A stretch of 64,000 bases of DNA, from assembly GCF_003627755.1 (NCBI RefSeq), contig NZ_CP032694.1, positions 1,541,501 to 1,605,500 of the forward strand. The letters run 5' to 3'. The notes beneath the pieces are model-generated. The model was not told the origin of the DNA, searched no databases, and saw nothing but the letters and a program-made list of their open reading frames with translations. This DNA comes from Rhizobium jaguaris. GTDB taxonomy: Bacteria > Pseudomonadota > Alphaproteobacteria > Rhizobiales > Rhizobiaceae. Below, in pieces: positions 49,206 to 60,199 of the stretch. The stretch's first letter is position 1; the number at the start of each line of letters is the position of its first letter. Made by a program: the position numbers and the translations under genes.

Positions 49206-49660
49206 ATGTCCAGCTCTACCAATGCCCACATCCTCATCGTCGAAGCCCGCTTCTACGATGACATGGCCGATGCTCTTCTCGATGGCGCCAAGACTGCGCT
49301 CGAAGAGGCCGGCGCGACATACGAAGTCGTCACCGTGCCCGGTGCGCTGGAGATTCCGGCCGCAATCGCCATGGCGCTTGATGGAGCCGATAACGGCGGC
49401 ACCGAATATGATGGCTATGTCGCCCTCGGCATGGTCATCCGCGGCGAGACCTATCATTTCGACATCGTCGCAAACGAATCTTCGCGTGCGCTGATGGATC
49501 TGGCCGTCAGCGAATCTCTAGCGATCGGCAACGGAATCCTGACTGTCGAAAACGACGATCAGGCCTGGGTGCGCGCGCGCCGTTCGGATAAGGACAAGGG
49601 CGGTTTTGCCGCCCGTGCAGCGCTGACGATGATCGCGCTGAAACAAAGTTGGGTGCATAA
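49206..49660 (+). CDS. ribH: 6,7-dimethyl-8-ribityllumazine synthase (3' end frameshifted)
   Basis: A lumazine synthase of about 151 residues. It condenses the pyrimidine and dihydroxybutanone phosphate precursors of riboflavin. Recognisable parts are [36 protein letters not shown] and [16 protein letters not shown] [16 protein letters not shown]. The natural C-terminus should be KQKLGA-stop, but here one base is missing at 49645-49648 (CAAAG for CAAAAG), which skips the TAA at 49658-49660. As written, the frame reads on into nusB. I give the expected stop position. Confidence 0.88.
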
Positions 49661-49664
49661 GTTC

Positions 49665-50147
49665 ATGGGTAATCAGGATAACGAGCGACCGGCAAAGACC
49701 GCGAACCAGCGGGGCGCAGCACGCCTCGCCGCCGTTCAGGCGCTCTATCAGATGGACATTGGCGGAGCCGGTGTGCTGGAGGTGGTGGCTGAATACGAGG
49801 CACACCGTCTTGGGCAGGAACTGGACGGCGAGACCTATCTGAAGGCCGACGCATCCTGGTTCCGCTCCATCGTCTCCGGTGTCGTGCGCGAGCAGACCCG
49901 GCTTGATCCGCTGATCGGTTCCGCTCTGCAGGACGATTGGGCGCTGTCACGCCTCGACAGCACCGTGCGCGCCATCCTGCGCGCCGGCACTTTCGAGCTT
50001 CTCGACCGCAAGGACGTACCTGTCCCGGTCATCGTCACCGAATATGTCGAGATCGCTCACGCCTTCTTTGAAGAAGATGAGCCGAAGCTCGTCAACGCCG
50101 TGCTCGACCGAATCGCCAAGCAGGTCCGCGGCGAAGCCAAGAAATAA
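49665..50147 (+). CDS. nusB: transcription antitermination factor NusB
   Basis: A 160-residue all-helical NusB that binds boxA RNA with NusE/S10 and supports rRNA transcription and processing. Typical segments are [18 protein letters not shown] at the start, [17 protein letters not shown] and [27 protein letters not shown] at the end. ATG at 49665, four bases after the expected ribH stop. In this sequence it is in frame with ribH owing to an upstream one-base loss. Confidence 0.93.
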   Translation: MGNQDNERPAKTANQRGAARLAAVQALYQMDIGGAGVLEVVAEYEAHRLGQELDGETYLKADASWFRSIVSGVVREQTRLDPLIGSALQDDWALSRLDSTVRAILRAGTFELLDRKDVPVPVIVTEYVEIAHAFFEEDEPKLVNAVLDRIAKQVRGEAKK

Positions 50148-50394
50148 GGCTCGACCTCAGCGCCGGTACTTGTGCCGGGCCGCTTTCGTTTTCTTCGTTC
50201 GCGCTCGATTTCATCGACGAATATTCTTTTGAACCTTCATCGGGTGTTTTCCCCGTGGATGGTCTTGACGCGACGTTTTCCCAAACGCAATCTCGCGCTG
50301 CACATTTGCCGACCCTTGGAGGAGGGGCTGGCGATTGTTGCAGGCGGCCGGACGAGGGAGTGAACTGCCGGCTTTTTTGGAGGGAAAAAGCGAA

Positions 50395-52533
50395 ATGTCG
50401 ATTCTTTTAGGTGTTATCGCGTGCGGACTGCTCTCGGTGATTTACGCCGTCTGGGCAACTCGGTCAGTGCTTGCCGCTGACCAGGGCAATGCACGCATGC
50501 AGGAAATTGCAGGTTATATTCGGGAAGGCGCGCAAGCCTACCTGGCGCGTCAATATAGAACCATTGCCTTAGTCGGCATCATCGTTTTCATCCTGGCCTG
50601 GGTGCTCCTGTCGCGCGAAGCCGCCATCGGCTTCCTGATTGGCGCTGTTCTGTCAGGCTCCGCAGGGTTCATCGGCATGCATGTCTCCGTGCGCGCCAAT
50701 GTTCGCACCGCGCAGGCCTCGTCCCACAGCCTGTCGGCCGGTCTCGACATCGCTTTCAAGTCCGGCGCGATCACCGGCATGCTGGTCGCCGGCCTCGCCT
50801 TGCTCGGAGTCTCCATTTATTTCTATGTGCTGACCAGCATTCTCGGTCATGAGCCGGGCTCGCGCGACGTTATCAATGCGCTGGTGGCGCTCGGTTTCGG
50901 CGCTTCGCTGATTTCGATCTTCGCCCGCCTCGGCGGCGGTATCTTCACCAAGGGCGCCGATGTCGGCGGTGACCTCGTCGGCAAGGTGGAGGCCGGTATT
51001 CCCGAAGACGATCCGCGCAATCCGGCGACCATCGCCGATAACGTCGGCGACAATGTCGGCGACTGCGCCGGCATGGCCGCCGACCTCTTCGAAACCTATG
51101 CGGTCTCCGTGGTTGCCACCATGGTTCTCGCCGCGATCTTCTTCGCCGGCACGCCGGTTCTTGCCTCGGCCATGGTCTATCCGCTGGCGGTCTGCGGCGC
51201 CTGCATCATCACATCGATCATCGGCACCTTCTTCGTCAAGCTCGGCACGAACGGTTCCATCATGGGTGCGCTCTACAAGGGCCTGATTGCCACCGGCATC
51301 CTGTCGATCATCGGTCTCGCGGCCGCCACGTCGCTGACAATCGGCTGGGGTTCGATCGGGACCGTCGCGGATTTCAATGTCACCGGCGCGAAGCTGTTCA
51401 TCTGCGGCATCGTCGGCCTGATCGTCACGGCGCTGATCGTCGTCATCACGGAATATTATACAGGCACCAACAAACGCCCGGTCAATTCCATTGCCCAGGC
51501 CTCGGTCACCGGCCATGGCACCAACGTCATCCAGGGCCTTGCTATTTCGCTCGAATCGACGGCGCTACCGGCGCTCGTCATCGTCGGCGGCATTCTTGCC
51601 ACCTATCAGCTCGGCGGCCTGTTCGGCACCGGCATCGCGGTCACCGCCATGCTCGGCCTTGCCGGCATGATCGTTGCGCTCGACGCCTTCGGCCCGGTCA
51701 CCGACAATGCCGGCGGCATCGCTGAAATGTCGCACCTTCCGCCGGAAGTGCGCAAATCGACTGACGCGCTGGATGCGGTCGGTAACACCACCAAGGCGGT
51801 GACGAAAGGCTATGCCATCGGCTCGGCCGGTCTTGGCGCATTGGTGCTGTTCGCTGCCTATTCGAACGACCTGAAATATTTCGCGGCCCATGGCGATCAG
51901 TTCCCTTATTTCACGAATGTGGGCACGATCTCCTTCGATCTCTCCAACCCCTATGTCGTTGCCGGTCTGCTGTTCGGCGGCCTGATTCCCTATCTCTTCG
52001 GCGGCATCGCGATGACGGCCGTCGGCCGTGCGGCCGGCGCGATCGTCGAAGAAGTACGCAAGCAGTTCCGCGAAAAGCCGGGCATCATGAAGGGCACCGA
52101 ACGTCCCGATTACGGCCGTGCCGTCGACCTTCTGACCAAGGCGGCCATTCGCGAGATGATCATTCCATCGCTGCTGCCCGTGCTGGCGCCGATCGTCGTC
52201 TATTTCGGCGTACTGCTGATCTCCGGCTCGAAAGCTTCGGCCTTTGCCGCGCTCGGTGCCTCGTTGCTGGGCGTCATCATCAACGGCCTGTTCGTCGCCA
52301 TTTCCATGACGTCGGGTGGTGGTGCCTGGGACAATGCCAAGAAGAGCTTCGAAGACGGTTTCGTCGACAAGGACGGCGCGCGTCACATGAAGGGCTCGGA
52401 GGCGCACAAAGCTTCCGTGACCGGCGATACCGTCGGCGACCCCTACAAGGACACGGCCGGCCCCGCCGTTAACCCGGCGATCAAGATCACCAATATCGTG
52501 GCGCTGCTGCTGCTTGCCGTTCTCGCTGGATAA
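50395..52533 (+). CDS. hppA: K+-independent proton-translocating pyrophosphatase
   Basis: A 712-residue H+-PPase with about 16 membrane segments that couples pyrophosphate hydrolysis to proton export into the periplasm or acidocalcisome lumen. The catalytic loop has [20 protein letters not shown] and [18 protein letters not shown]. The residue pair in [12 protein letters not shown] has Lys at the position that is Ala in K+-dependent enzymes, so it is the K+-independent type. Start at 50395 with GGAGGG. A strong bidirectional terminator follows. Confidence 0.97.
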   Translation: MSILLGVIACGLLSVIYAVWATRSVLAADQGNARMQEIAGYIREGAQAYLARQYRTIALVGIIVFILAWVLLSREAAIGFLIGAVLSGSAGFIGMHVSVRANVRTAQASSHSLSAGLDIAFKSGAITGMLVAGLALLGVSIYFYVLTSILGHEPGSRDVINALVALGFGASLISIFARLGGGIFTKGADVGGDLVGKVEAGIPEDDPRNPATIADNVGDNVGDCAGMAADLFETYAVSVVATMVLAAIFFAGTPVLASAMVYPLAVCGACIITSIIGTFFVKLGTNGSIMGALYKGLIATGILSIIGLAAATSLTIGWGSIGTVADFNVTGAKLFICGIVGLIVTALIVVITEYYTGTNKRPVNSIAQASVTGHGTNVIQGLAISLESTALPALVIVGGILATYQLGGLFGTGIAVTAMLGLAGMIVALDAFGPVTDNAGGIAEMSHLPPEVRKSTDALDAVGNTTKAVTKGYAIGSAGLGALVLFAAYSNDLKYFAAHGDQFPYFTNVGTISFDLSNPYVVAGLLFGGLIPYLFGGIAMTAVGRAAGAIVEEVRKQFREKPGIMKGTERPDYGRAVDLLTKAAIREMIIPSLLPVLAPIVVYFGVLLISGSKASAFAALGASLLGVIINGLFVAISMTSGGGAWDNAKKSFEDGFVDKDGARHMKGSEAHKASVTGDTVGDPYKDTAGPAVNPAIKITNIVALLLLAVLAG

Positions 52534-52553
52534 AGGCGAGCACCGGACAAATG

Positions 52554-52587
52554 AAAAACCCGCGAAGCCTGCGCTTCGCGGGTTTTT
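52554..52587. terminator. bidirectional terminator between hppA and bamE
   Basis: AAAAACCCGCGAAGC (52554-52568) pairs with GCTTCGCGGGTTTTT (52573-52587), 15 perfect pairs with a CTGC loop and T runs on both strands. Confidence 0.95.
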
Positions 52588-52604
52588 TATGCGGTATATC
52601 CGAC

Positions 52605-53114
52605 TTATTGGCCAGGGTTGAGGTTGTTGAGGAAGTTCTTCGCACCGTTGATGCCGTTGCCGCCGCCCTGCAGAATCTGTTGCAGGAAGGTCAGGTCGCG
52701 GCCGCCGGTCGGCGTCGTGCGGCTGATCATGTCGAAGACCTTGCCGTCCTTCAGCGTGTAGTTGGCCTGCTGCTTCACCACGCCGTCCTTGTCGAAATAG
52801 ATCGCCAGAATGTTTTGGTCGACCAGCTTCGGCTTCATGAAGGCCACCGGGCGCACGCGCTTCTGGGAGATATAATAGAAGACTTCGCCGTCGAAGGTCG
52901 CCGTCGTCGACGGCGTCCCCAGCGAAAGCAGCACCTGCTCGCGGCTCGAGCCGACGGGCACGAGATTGAGCGATTGCTGGTCGAAGATGTAGCCGTTGTT
53001 CATGACCTCGCTGGTCTGGCAGCCCGTGAGCCCCGCGGTCGCAATCACCAGGGCGATAGCGGCACTACTGATGAAAGTTCTGTCAGACTTGAAATACCGT
53101 CTCGTCAACGACAT
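52605..53114 (-). CDS. bamE: outer membrane lipoprotein BamE (SmpA/OmlA)
   Basis: A 169-residue lipoprotein with a signal ending in the lipobox LTGC (Cys32). The mature part has the BamE fold: NLVPVGSSREQVLLSLGTP, GEVFYYISQKRV and AIYFDKDGVVKQQANYTL. BamE supports BamA/BamD in inserting outer membrane barrels such as the two porin-like proteins in this window. It is convergent with hppA. Confidence 0.93.
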   Translation of the reverse strand: MSLTRRYFKSDRTFISSAAIALVIATAGLTGCQTSEVMNNGYIFDQQSLNLVPVGSSREQVLLSLGTPSTTATFDGEVFYYISQKRVRPVAFMKPKLVDQNILAIYFDKDGVVKQQANYTLKDGKVFDMISRTTPTGGRDLTFLQQILQGGGNGINGAKNFLNNLNPGQ

Positions 53115-53393
53115 CTCATCTCCCCTAATGAATCAAACCGATGGCCGAGCGGCCGATGTGACCTTGCTGTGCACATCATTGTGGCCTTTCCGCGATTGCG
53201 GAAGCCCCAACAATGTTGTTCGGCACTCTTCATCACCAATCATGCACAGCGTGACGACGGCTTGGGGCGGGACCTTGAAGTGGGCACAAACGGCATTGCA
53301 ATTCGCGCCTGCTTCGGTAAACCAGCTTTCACGTGGATGCAACAAGGCCAAGCGCAACGGGGCGCTCTGAATGAGCCAATTCCGGGAATTTTC

Positions 53394-53973
53394 ATGATTT
53401 TTGGGCTCTTCCGCAAAAGAAGTCACAACCAAATCATTGTCGTCAGGCAATATGACACCCTGACCTCGATGGCGCGCCAGCCGGTTTTTTATACGGACTA
53501 TGACGTGCCGGATACGGTCATGGGCCGTTTCGAGCTGTTGTCGCTGGTGATGATCCTGTTTTTTCCGCCGGACGCGCTCGTCCGAGACCAGCGGACAGGA
53601 GCTTGCGCAGGAAATCGTCGATGCCTTTTTTGAGGATATCGACTATTCCATCCGCGAACTTGGAATCGGCGACAACAGCGTACCGAAGCGCATGAAGAAA
53701 CTAGCCGGTATGTTTTACGGGCGGCTGGAAAGCTATGCCGCCGCGATGGACGGCAACGACCGCGAAGCGCTGGCTGCCGCACTTCGGCGCAATATCCATC
53801 CCAAGGCAGGCGAGGGCGCTCCTTCGATGATCGGTCTAGCGGATTGGATGATGACAGCAGAGGCGCATCTTGCGAGGATCACGGAAGCGGAGATCGCTAC
53901 CGGCTCGGCAACGCTCCCGCAGCCGCCGCAGATCGGCGAGGCCTCGCCTCACGTCGGCGTAGACGCACCTTAG
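53394..53973 (+). pseudogene. ubiquinol-cytochrome c chaperone family protein, frameshifted
   Basis: A CBP3-like assembly factor of the cytochrome bc1 complex, about 192 residues when repaired. The first frame starts MIFGLFRKRS and has YDVPDTVMGRFELLSLVMIL. At the T run 53559-53564 one extra T shifts the phase. The following phase reads FRRTRSSETSGQELAQEIVD, then FFEDIDYSIRELGIGDNSVP and KRMKKLAGMFYGRLESYAA to the stop. It lies nine bases before the DUF177 gene and is transcribed with it. Confidence 0.85.
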
Positions 53974-53982
53974 GAGACAAAA

Positions 53983-54540
53983 ATGAAAAGACCTTACTCC
54001 GATGAAACGCCCTTTTCCTATCCGGTGAAAGTCGGCCATATCTCCGCCAACCCGGTGGATGTGCATGTCGAAGCGGACGACCGCGAGCTTGCGGGCCTGG
54101 CCAAGCTTTGGGATGTGCTCTCTGTCGAAAAGCTGGAAGCGGATCTGAAGATTTCCCGCTGGAAACGCGATGGCGTGCGCGTCAAGGGCACTGTTCGCGC
54201 GAAGATCGTCCAGGCCTGCGTCGTAACCCTCGACCCGGTCGAATCGGAGATCGACGAGAATTTCGAGCATATCTTCATCCCGGAGGATTCGAAGCTGGCG
54301 CGTGCGCCCTCGATGGATGCCGGCGAAATGGTGCTCGATCCCGATGGTCCAGATCTTCCCGAAACCTTCACTGGCGACACGATCGATGCCGGCGCCGTGG
54401 TGACCGAATTTGCCGCGCTTGCCATCGATCCTTACCCGCGCAAGCCCGGTATCGAGTTCGAAGATCACATCGAGGACACCGGCGAAGATGACAAGAAACC
54501 CTCGCCATTTGCTGTCTTGAAAGACTGGAAAAAGGAATAG
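53983..54540 (+). CDS. DUF177/YceD family protein
   Basis: A 185-residue YceD-family protein. The core has RVKGTVRAKIVQACVVTLDP with the conserved Cys, then DENFEHIFIPED, and the C-terminal PRKPGIEF motif. YceD proteins sit next to rpmF and plsX in many bacteria and are linked to 23S rRNA processing in some. Here plsX follows by 102 bases; rpmF is not in the window. Confidence 0.9.
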   Translation: MKRPYSDETPFSYPVKVGHISANPVDVHVEADDRELAGLAKLWDVLSVEKLEADLKISRWKRDGVRVKGTVRAKIVQACVVTLDPVESEIDENFEHIFIPEDSKLARAPSMDAGEMVLDPDGPDLPETFTGDTIDAGAVVTEFAALAIDPYPRKPGIEFEDHIEDTGEDDKKPSPFAVLKDWKKE

Positions 54541-54642
54541 CCCCCCCTGGCAATTGAAGATAATTCAGTTGTAACGCGGAGAGAAACCGGTATTTTGACG
54601 CCAATTTCGCCAGGCCCGGCGGATAAAAAGGACTAGGGACGC

Positions 54643-55689
54643 GTGATCAGAATTTCTCTTGACCTAATGGGTGGCGACTTCGGCCCTGAGGTTGTTATTC
54701 CTGGCGCGGCCAAGGCGCTGGATAGGCATCCCGATATCACATTCATCATGTACGGACAGAAGGATCGCTGCGAAGCGATCCTCGCCAAATATCCGAAACT
54801 CCGCGAAAAATCCGTCTTTCACGAGTGCGATGTCGCCATCAGCATGGATGAAAAGCCGAGCCAGGCGTTGCGCCGCGGCCGCTACATATCCAGCATGTGG
54901 CGGTCGATCGAGGCGGTGAAGGCAGGCGACGCCGATGTCGTCGTTTCCGCCGGCAATACCGGGGCGTTAATGGCGATGGCGAAGTTCTGCTTGCGCACCA
55001 TGGCCAACATCGAACGTCCTGCAATCGCCGCGATCTGGCCGACATTGCGGGGCGAAAGCATCGTGCTTGATGTCGGCGCGACGATCGGCGCCGATTCGCA
55101 GCAATTGCTCGATTTCGCCTTGATGGGCGGCGCCATGGCGCGCGCGCTCTTCGAGATCGAACGGCCGACCATCGGCCTCCTGAATGTCGGTGTCGAAGAA
55201 ATCAAGGGTCAGGAAGACGTCAAGGAAGCCGGCCGATTGATCCGCGAGGCCAATCTTGAGTCGCTCGAATATTCCGGCTTCGTCGAGGGCGACGATATCG
55301 GCAAGGGCACGGTCGATGTGGTGGTGACGGAGGGCTTTTCCGGAAATATCGCGCTGAAGGCGGCCGAGGGCACGGCAAAGCAGATCGGCACTTATCTGCG
55401 TGCCGCCATGACGCGCACGCTGCTCGCCCGCATCGGCTACATCTTCGCCAAAGGCGCCTTCGACCTGTTGCGCGAGAAACTCGATCCGAGCAAGGTCAAT
55501 GGCGGTGTCTTCCTTGGTCTCAACGGTATCGTCATCAAGAGCCATGGCGGCGCCAACGCCGAGGCCTTTGCGGCTGCCATCGATGTCGGCTATGACATGG
55601 CCAAGAATGGCCTCACTCAAAAAATCGAAAACGATCTGAAAAAATATCATGCCAAACGGCAGCCGCCGATCGGACCGGAAGCGGCATGA
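54643..55689 (+). CDS. plsX: phosphate acyltransferase PlsX
   Basis: A 348-residue acyl-ACP:phosphate acyltransferase that makes acyl phosphate for phospholipid synthesis. Conserved parts are [43 protein letters not shown] and [19 protein letters not shown]. It starts with GTG at 54643 after AGGGAC. fabH follows 19 bases later. Confidence 0.96.
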   Translation: MIRISLDLMGGDFGPEVVIPGAAKALDRHPDITFIMYGQKDRCEAILAKYPKLREKSVFHECDVAISMDEKPSQALRRGRYISSMWRSIEAVKAGDADVVVSAGNTGALMAMAKFCLRTMANIERPAIAAIWPTLRGESIVLDVGATIGADSQQLLDFALMGGAMARALFEIERPTIGLLNVGVEEIKGQEDVKEAGRLIREANLESLEYSGFVEGDDIGKGTVDVVVTEGFSGNIALKAAEGTAKQIGTYLRAAMTRTLLARIGYIFAKGAFDLLREKLDPSKVNGGVFLGLNGIVIKSHGGANAEAFAAAIDVGYDMAKNGLTQKIENDLKKYHAKRQPPIGPEAA

Positions 55690-55708
55690 GCGACAGGGTA
55701 TAACCAGA

Positions 55709-56680
55709 ATGATCCGTTCAGTTGTTCGCGGATTTGGGTCGGCGCTCCCCAAGCGCGCCATGACCAATCGCGAGATGGAGCAAGTCGTCGATACCAGTGA
55801 TGACTGGATTGTGCAGCGCACTGGCATTCGCCAGCGTTATATTGCCGGCGAAGGCGAAACGACCGCCTCGCTCGGCGAGCAGGCGGCGCGGTCAGCACTT
55901 GCCAATGCCGGCCTGACGGCTGATGATATCGACCTGATCATCGTCGCCACCTCCACGCCGGACAATACTTTTCCTGCTACCGCGGTAAACATCCAGAACC
56001 GTCTCGGCATGCATCATGGCTTTGCCTTTGATGTCCAAGCCGTCTGCTCTGGCTTCGTCTATGCGGTGACGACAGCCGACGCTTACATTCGCGGCGGTGT
56101 GGCCAAGCGCGTGCTTATCATCGGCGCCGAAACATTCTCCCGCATTCTCGACTGGACTGACCGCACGACCTGCGTCCTCTTCGGCGACGGCGCCGGCGCG
56201 CTGATCCTGGAAGCAGGCGAGGGGACCGGCGCCAGCACCGACCGCGGCGTGCTGACGGCCAGCCTGCGCTCCGATGGGGCGCATAAGGACAAGCTCTATG
56301 TCGATGGCGGCCCTTCCACGACAGGAACGGTCGGCGTGCTGCACATGGCGGGCCGTGAGGTATTCAAACATGCCGTCGGGATGATCACCGATGTCATCCA
56401 GGCCACCTTCGACGCGGCAGAGGTCACGGCCGACGATCTCGACTGGTTGGTACCGCATCAGGCGAACCGCCGTATCATCGATGGCTCGGCCAAAAAACTC
56501 GGAATTGCTCCCGAAAAGGTTGTGGTTACCGTGGACCTTCATGGCAACACTTCAGCGGCGTCGATCCCGCTCGCGCTTGCCGTTGCGGCAGGCGACGGCC
56601 GAATCAAGAAAGGCGATTTGGTGATGCTGGAAGCCATGGGCGGCGGTTTCACCTGGGGCGCCGTCTTGCTGCGCTGGTAG
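55709..56680 (+). CDS. fabH: beta-ketoacyl-ACP synthase III
   Basis: A 323-residue KAS III that condenses acetyl-CoA with malonyl-ACP to start fatty acid synthesis. Catalytic Cys113 lies in [12 protein letters not shown], His in [10 protein letters not shown] and Asn in [14 protein letters not shown]. The ATG at 55709 gives the usual start [13 protein letters not shown]. Encoded with plsX. Confidence 0.96.
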   Translation: MIRSVVRGFGSALPKRAMTNREMEQVVDTSDDWIVQRTGIRQRYIAGEGETTASLGEQAARSALANAGLTADDIDLIIVATSTPDNTFPATAVNIQNRLGMHHGFAFDVQAVCSGFVYAVTTADAYIRGGVAKRVLIIGAETFSRILDWTDRTTCVLFGDGAGALILEAGEGTGASTDRGVLTASLRSDGAHKDKLYVDGGPSTTGTVGVLHMAGREVFKHAVGMITDVIQATFDAAEVTADDLDWLVPHQANRRIIDGSAKKLGIAPEKVVVTVDLHGNTSAASIPLALAVAAGDGRIKKGDLVMLEAMGGGFTWGAVLLRW

Positions 56681-56787
56681 GCCGCGTCTCTAAAATCCGA
56701 TTCCTAACAAGAGCTTGACCGTTTGGCGCAAGGGCAATAGTCTCTTGCAGCTTAGATATAATTACGTAGCAATATGGGCGGGGAACT

Positions 56788-57126
56788 ATGACGGGCAAGA
56801 CAGTGACGCGCGCGGACTTGGCGGAGTCGGTATTCCGGAAAGTCGGCCTCTCCCGGACCGAGTCGGCAGAACTCGTCGAAACGGTGATCGATGAAATTTG
56901 CAACGCCATCGTGCGTGGCGAGACCGTGAAACTCTCCTCCTTCGCGACGTTTCAAGTGCGCGATAAGAATGAACGCATTGGTCGTAATCCGAAGACCGGC
57001 GAAGAGGTGCCCATCTCTCCGCGCCGCGTCATGACGTTCAAGGCGTCCAATGTCCTGAAGACGCGCATCCTGAAGGCCCATGCGAGCCGCAAGGCAAAAG
57101 CCCGGCCGGTAAACCCCGTTTCCTGA
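56788..57126 (+). CDS. ihfA: integration host factor subunit alpha
   Basis: A 112-residue DNA-bending protein of the HU/IHF family. N-terminal [26 protein letters not shown] and the DNA-contacting arm [21 protein letters not shown] with the intercalating Pro are present. It acts with IHF beta in recombination and transcription. It sits downstream of fabH, as elsewhere in alphaproteobacteria. Confidence 0.95.
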   Translation: MTGKTVTRADLAESVFRKVGLSRTESAELVETVIDEICNAIVRGETVKLSSFATFQVRDKNERIGRNPKTGEEVPISPRRVMTFKASNVLKTRILKAHASRKAKARPVNPVS

Positions 57127-57361
57127 TCCACGCTTAGCAGACATCGGCGGTGGCTGCGGTACGCGCGCTGGCACGCTGTTTTCAAAGTCTTTCGCGGTTA
57201 TTTTTCGGCTTGCTTGTGAAAGAGCCGAAGAGACGACTTGAATTTCTCCCGGCAAACCGTTGAAATATGATGAGTCGTATCGCGATAAGCAGCGGTGCGA
57301 ATATCCGGTTTCGCATGATCCTGCCTGAATGGCGCTGGAGTCATGCTGTGGGAGTATGACG

Positions 57362-57898
57362 ATGGACAAGAGCCCGGATGCATTTCGCACGATCAGCGAA
57401 GTCGCGGAAGACCTTGATCTACCGCAGCATGTCTTGCGTTTCTGGGAAACGCGTTTCCCGCAGATCAAGCCGATGAAGCGGGGCGGCGGCCGGCGCTACT
57501 ATCGTCCGGAAGACGTCGACCTGCTGAATGGTATCCGGCATCTACTGTATGACCACGGCTATACGATCAAGGGTGTTCAGAAGCTTCTGAAAACCAATGG
57601 CAACAAATTCGTCATCGCCGTCGGCCATGGCGATCTCGCGAGCGTCGAGGCGCTCGCCTCTGCCGCGCAAGAGCCGGTTGCGGCCGAGCCGCGCGTCGGC
57701 TCTCCCGATGACGATCAAATCGTTGGTCGCCCCAAAGCGCCGATCAGTCGCCGCTTCTTTAATTTCGTCAGCGGTGAAGACGACGTTCCCGATGTTTCCA
57801 TCGGTAAATCGAGCGTCGGCAAGGAGGATCGGGCGCTGTTGCAGGAGACGCTCTACGACCTGCTGGAATGCAAGCGACTGCTCGATCAAGTGCGGTAA
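57362..57898 (+). CDS. MerR family transcriptional regulator
   Basis: A 178-residue regulator with an N-terminal MerR helix-turn-helix ([20 protein letters not shown], then [27 protein letters not shown]). No metal-binding Cys pair is seen, and the C-terminal 100 residues are of unknown function. The ATG at 57362 has GGGAG eight bases upstream. It follows ihfA, a conserved alphaproteobacterial neighbourhood. Confidence 0.92.
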   Translation: MDKSPDAFRTISEVAEDLDLPQHVLRFWETRFPQIKPMKRGGGRRYYRPEDVDLLNGIRHLLYDHGYTIKGVQKLLKTNGNKFVIAVGHGDLASVEALASAAQEPVAAEPRVGSPDDDQIVGRPKAPISRRFFNFVSGEDDVPDVSIGKSSVGKEDRALLQETLYDLLECKRLLDQVR

Positions 57899-58066
57899 GG
57901 CAACGGCCGCTCGCTGACCTCTTCTGCTTTTACCTGGTGTTCGTGGCGTCGCTGACAGGTGGGAGGGACCGTGCTTTGAGAGGCGCGCAATCGGATGGCT
58001 TCCGCTGGCCCCTGGAGGCGGGAGCGACAGTCCGTCGAAATCTCCGCGCATTTCCGAATGTGGAGA

Positions 58067-58348
58067 TCAGTTACACCTGCGTGGAACGATGGGATTTGCC
58101 TGGCTCGGCGCGACGATCGATTTGCCGTCGGCAGAGCGGGGCAGCGTCCAGCACGCGTTCGGGTCTTTTTCCTCTGGGGCGCTCGTATTGCGGTCACCGA
58201 TAATGGTGTTGCGATAATTGCTGTAGTCGCCTGCCCCGGGACTGTCGCCCGAGCCGCCGCGATCGCCGCCATAGCTGCTAGAAGCCGCCATTGCCGTCGA
58301 GACCATGCCGACGGTGAGGAGAAATACGCTCAAGATTCTGAGAAACAT
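58067..58348 (-). CDS. exported hypothetical protein
   Basis: A 93-residue protein with a signal peptide (FLRILSVFLLTVGMVSTAMA). The mature region is Gly/Ser-rich at first (SSSYGGDRGGSGDSPG), then ends with two Cys (ACWTLP and RRCN). I recognise no family. Convergent with the MerR gene. Confidence 0.65.
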   Translation of the reverse strand: MFLRILSVFLLTVGMVSTAMAASSSYGGDRGGSGDSPGAGDYSNYRNTIIGDRNTSAPEEKDPNACWTLPRSADGKSIVAPSQANPIVPRRCN

Positions 58349-58745
58349 GGGTTTTTCCCGCTGATTCAGCCATCTGCGCCGGAGCCCGGTTGCACAGACA
58401 TCGCAATCCCGGCCCGTGGATTGTATTTATCTATCACGATCATTCAATACAACTAAAATATGTTCCGGACGAGGAGCCGGCATTTTTGAGGTGCTCGGTT
58501 TGAGCAAATGCTATTGGTAATGGCAAATGTAAGTGGCATTTTTGTCACTTACGGAATTCTACATTAATGTGACAATTAGCTTGCTTCGCTTATTAACTTG
58601 CAAGCTCACCGTGCCGGGTCCAGCTTCAACGGCGAAGCTTCGTTGCTTCACCCTCGATATGAGGGGGATTTAAATCAGGTTATGGCGCGGCCCGATATAA
58701 TCCGCCGCAAAGCCCGATCCTGATGGATATTCGAATGGAGACACC
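58349..58745. promoter_or_regulatory. porin upstream region
   Basis: A 397-base AT-rich gap without a convincing ORF. GTAAGTG (58529-58535) and CACTTAC (58546-58552) form an inverted repeat around a T run. The porin ribosome site GGAG is at 58737. Promoters for the exported protein and the porin should lie here. Confidence 0.35.
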
Positions 58746-59846
58746 ATGAACATCAAGAGCCTTCTTCTCGGCTCCGCCGCTGCATTGGCGACGGTGAGCG
58801 GCGCCCATGCGGCAGACGCAATTGTCGCGGCAGAACCCGAGCCGCTGCAATATGTGCGCATCTGCGACGCCTACGGCACCGGTTATTTCTTCATTCCCGG
58901 CACGGAAACCTGCCTCAAGATCGGCGGCAAGATCCGTACGGAAGGCCAATGGTACGATGCTTATAATCCGACGAGCAGGGTCGGTACGCTCTGGCACGAC
59001 CGCGCCGAGCTCAAAGTCGATACAGCGACGGACACGGAATATGGCGCCCTGAAGACCAACCTTATCCTGCGTTGGGAATGGAATGATGGAGGGGACACAG
59101 CTTCGAAGCTGCTGTTTGCCAATATCAGCCTCGGCGGCTTCACTGTCGGCAAGCTCGACTCGCAGTACAATCTCTATGTAGGTTATGCCGGCGATGTGAT
59201 CAACGATGACGCGATCTATGACGGTCCCTACGAGCTCAACCAGTTGACCTACAATTATGATGGCGGCAACGGCTTTACCGGCGTCATCTCGTTGGAAGAT
59301 ACCAACTCCGCGTCGGATGAAGACAGTTATGGCGGCGCCTGGGTCACCTCGAAGGCAAACCATTACGCACCGAACGTCGTCGCGGGCTTGGGCTACACGA
59401 CCGGCACGCTAGGTTTCAAGGTCGTCGGTGGTTATGACTCCATCGTCGAAGAGGGCGCAATCAAGGCCCGCGTCGATGCCAAGTTTGGCGGCGTGGAAGC
59501 ATTCCTGATGGGTGGCTGGAACACGGATGGTGACAAGCTCAACCAGTATGCCGGCTCCTATCAGAATGAATCGGCCTGCACGACCTCCGATGGTGTTGTC
59601 CACGGGGCAAAATGCGGCTGGGGCGATTGGGCCGTATGGGGCGGCGTTGGCGTTCCGATCAATGACAAGTTGAAGTGGAACCTGCAGCTCGCCTACACCG
59701 ACTCGAAAATTTTCGAGGCCACCACCAACGTCAAGTTCATGCCGGTCAAGGAACTGCTCATCGAGCCGGAACTGACCTACATGCACTATGACTTCATCAA
59801 TGATGATACGGTTGCCGGTGTCCTCCGTTTCGAGCGGAATTTCTAG
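58746..59846 (+). CDS. alphaproteobacterial porin (Porin_2 type)
   Basis: A 366-residue trimeric-porin family protein. The signal peptide ends SGAHA|ADA. The mature part has the Porin_2 start YVRICDAYGTGYFFIPGTETCLKIGGKI with the Cys pair, then many alternating strands and a C-terminal Phe (LRFERNF) needed for BAM recognition. Passive diffusion of small solutes across the outer membrane. Resembles rhizobial RopA proteins, but I cannot assign a paralogue. Confidence 0.92.
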   Translation: MNIKSLLLGSAAALATVSGAHAADAIVAAEPEPLQYVRICDAYGTGYFFIPGTETCLKIGGKIRTEGQWYDAYNPTSRVGTLWHDRAELKVDTATDTEYGALKTNLILRWEWNDGGDTASKLLFANISLGGFTVGKLDSQYNLYVGYAGDVINDDAIYDGPYELNQLTYNYDGGNGFTGVISLEDTNSASDEDSYGGAWVTSKANHYAPNVVAGLGYTTGTLGFKVVGGYDSIVEEGAIKARVDAKFGGVEAFLMGGWNTDGDKLNQYAGSYQNESACTTSDGVVHGAKCGWGDWAVWGGVGVPINDKLKWNLQLAYTDSKIFEATTNVKFMPVKELLIEPELTYMHYDFINDDTVAGVLRFERNF

Positions 59847-59885
59847 TTGGGTCCGATTGGACCGGTCTTCGATCGCTAGAGCGCA

Positions 59886-59905
59886 GTGCGTTCATTTGAA
59901 CGCAC
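59886..59905. repeat. short rhizobial palindrome
   Basis: GTGCGTTC-ATTT-GAACGCAC, 8 perfect pairs, without a T run. Similar GCGTTC/GAACGC units are common between rhizobial genes. Confidence 0.5.
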
Positions 59906-59982
59906 GAAAGTTGTTAGTGCATAGTGATCTCTCAAAGCACGGCCATTTCATGCGGCCACGGATATAAGATTCGAAATGGAAG

Positions 59983-60015
59983 AAGGGCTGGCCATGGTGC
60001 CGGCCCTTTGTTTTT
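59983..60015 (+). terminator. probable porin terminator
   Basis: AAGGGCTGGC (59983-59992) pairs with GCCGGCCCTT (59999-60008), 9 pairs plus one G-T, followed by TGTTTTT. About 140 bases past the porin stop, giving a long 3' untranslated region. Confidence 0.8.
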
Positions 60016-60199
60016 AAAGTCGTTTTGACTGGGCGCTTCATCCAAACAATTCTTGGCCGCTGGCGTCGCGCTACAATGGAAAAATACTAAAGCGATAGTG
60101 TCATCTGGTTAACTAGCCGGTGAGTGGGGGCTTGCGCTTGCTTACTCCCGGCTGTATTCAGCTGCGTAGTTATATTACTTTAAATTGCCGGAGAGAAAT

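Noticed and set aside
49206..50147. A genuine bifunctional lumazine synthase-NusB protein
   Set aside because: A single missing A explains the fusion and restores both normal ends; eight other similar indels exist in the window.
57899..58066. A tRNA gene after the MerR gene
   Set aside because: I looked for a cloverleaf and TTCGAATC-type arm and found none; no tRNA or rRNA gene was seen in the window.
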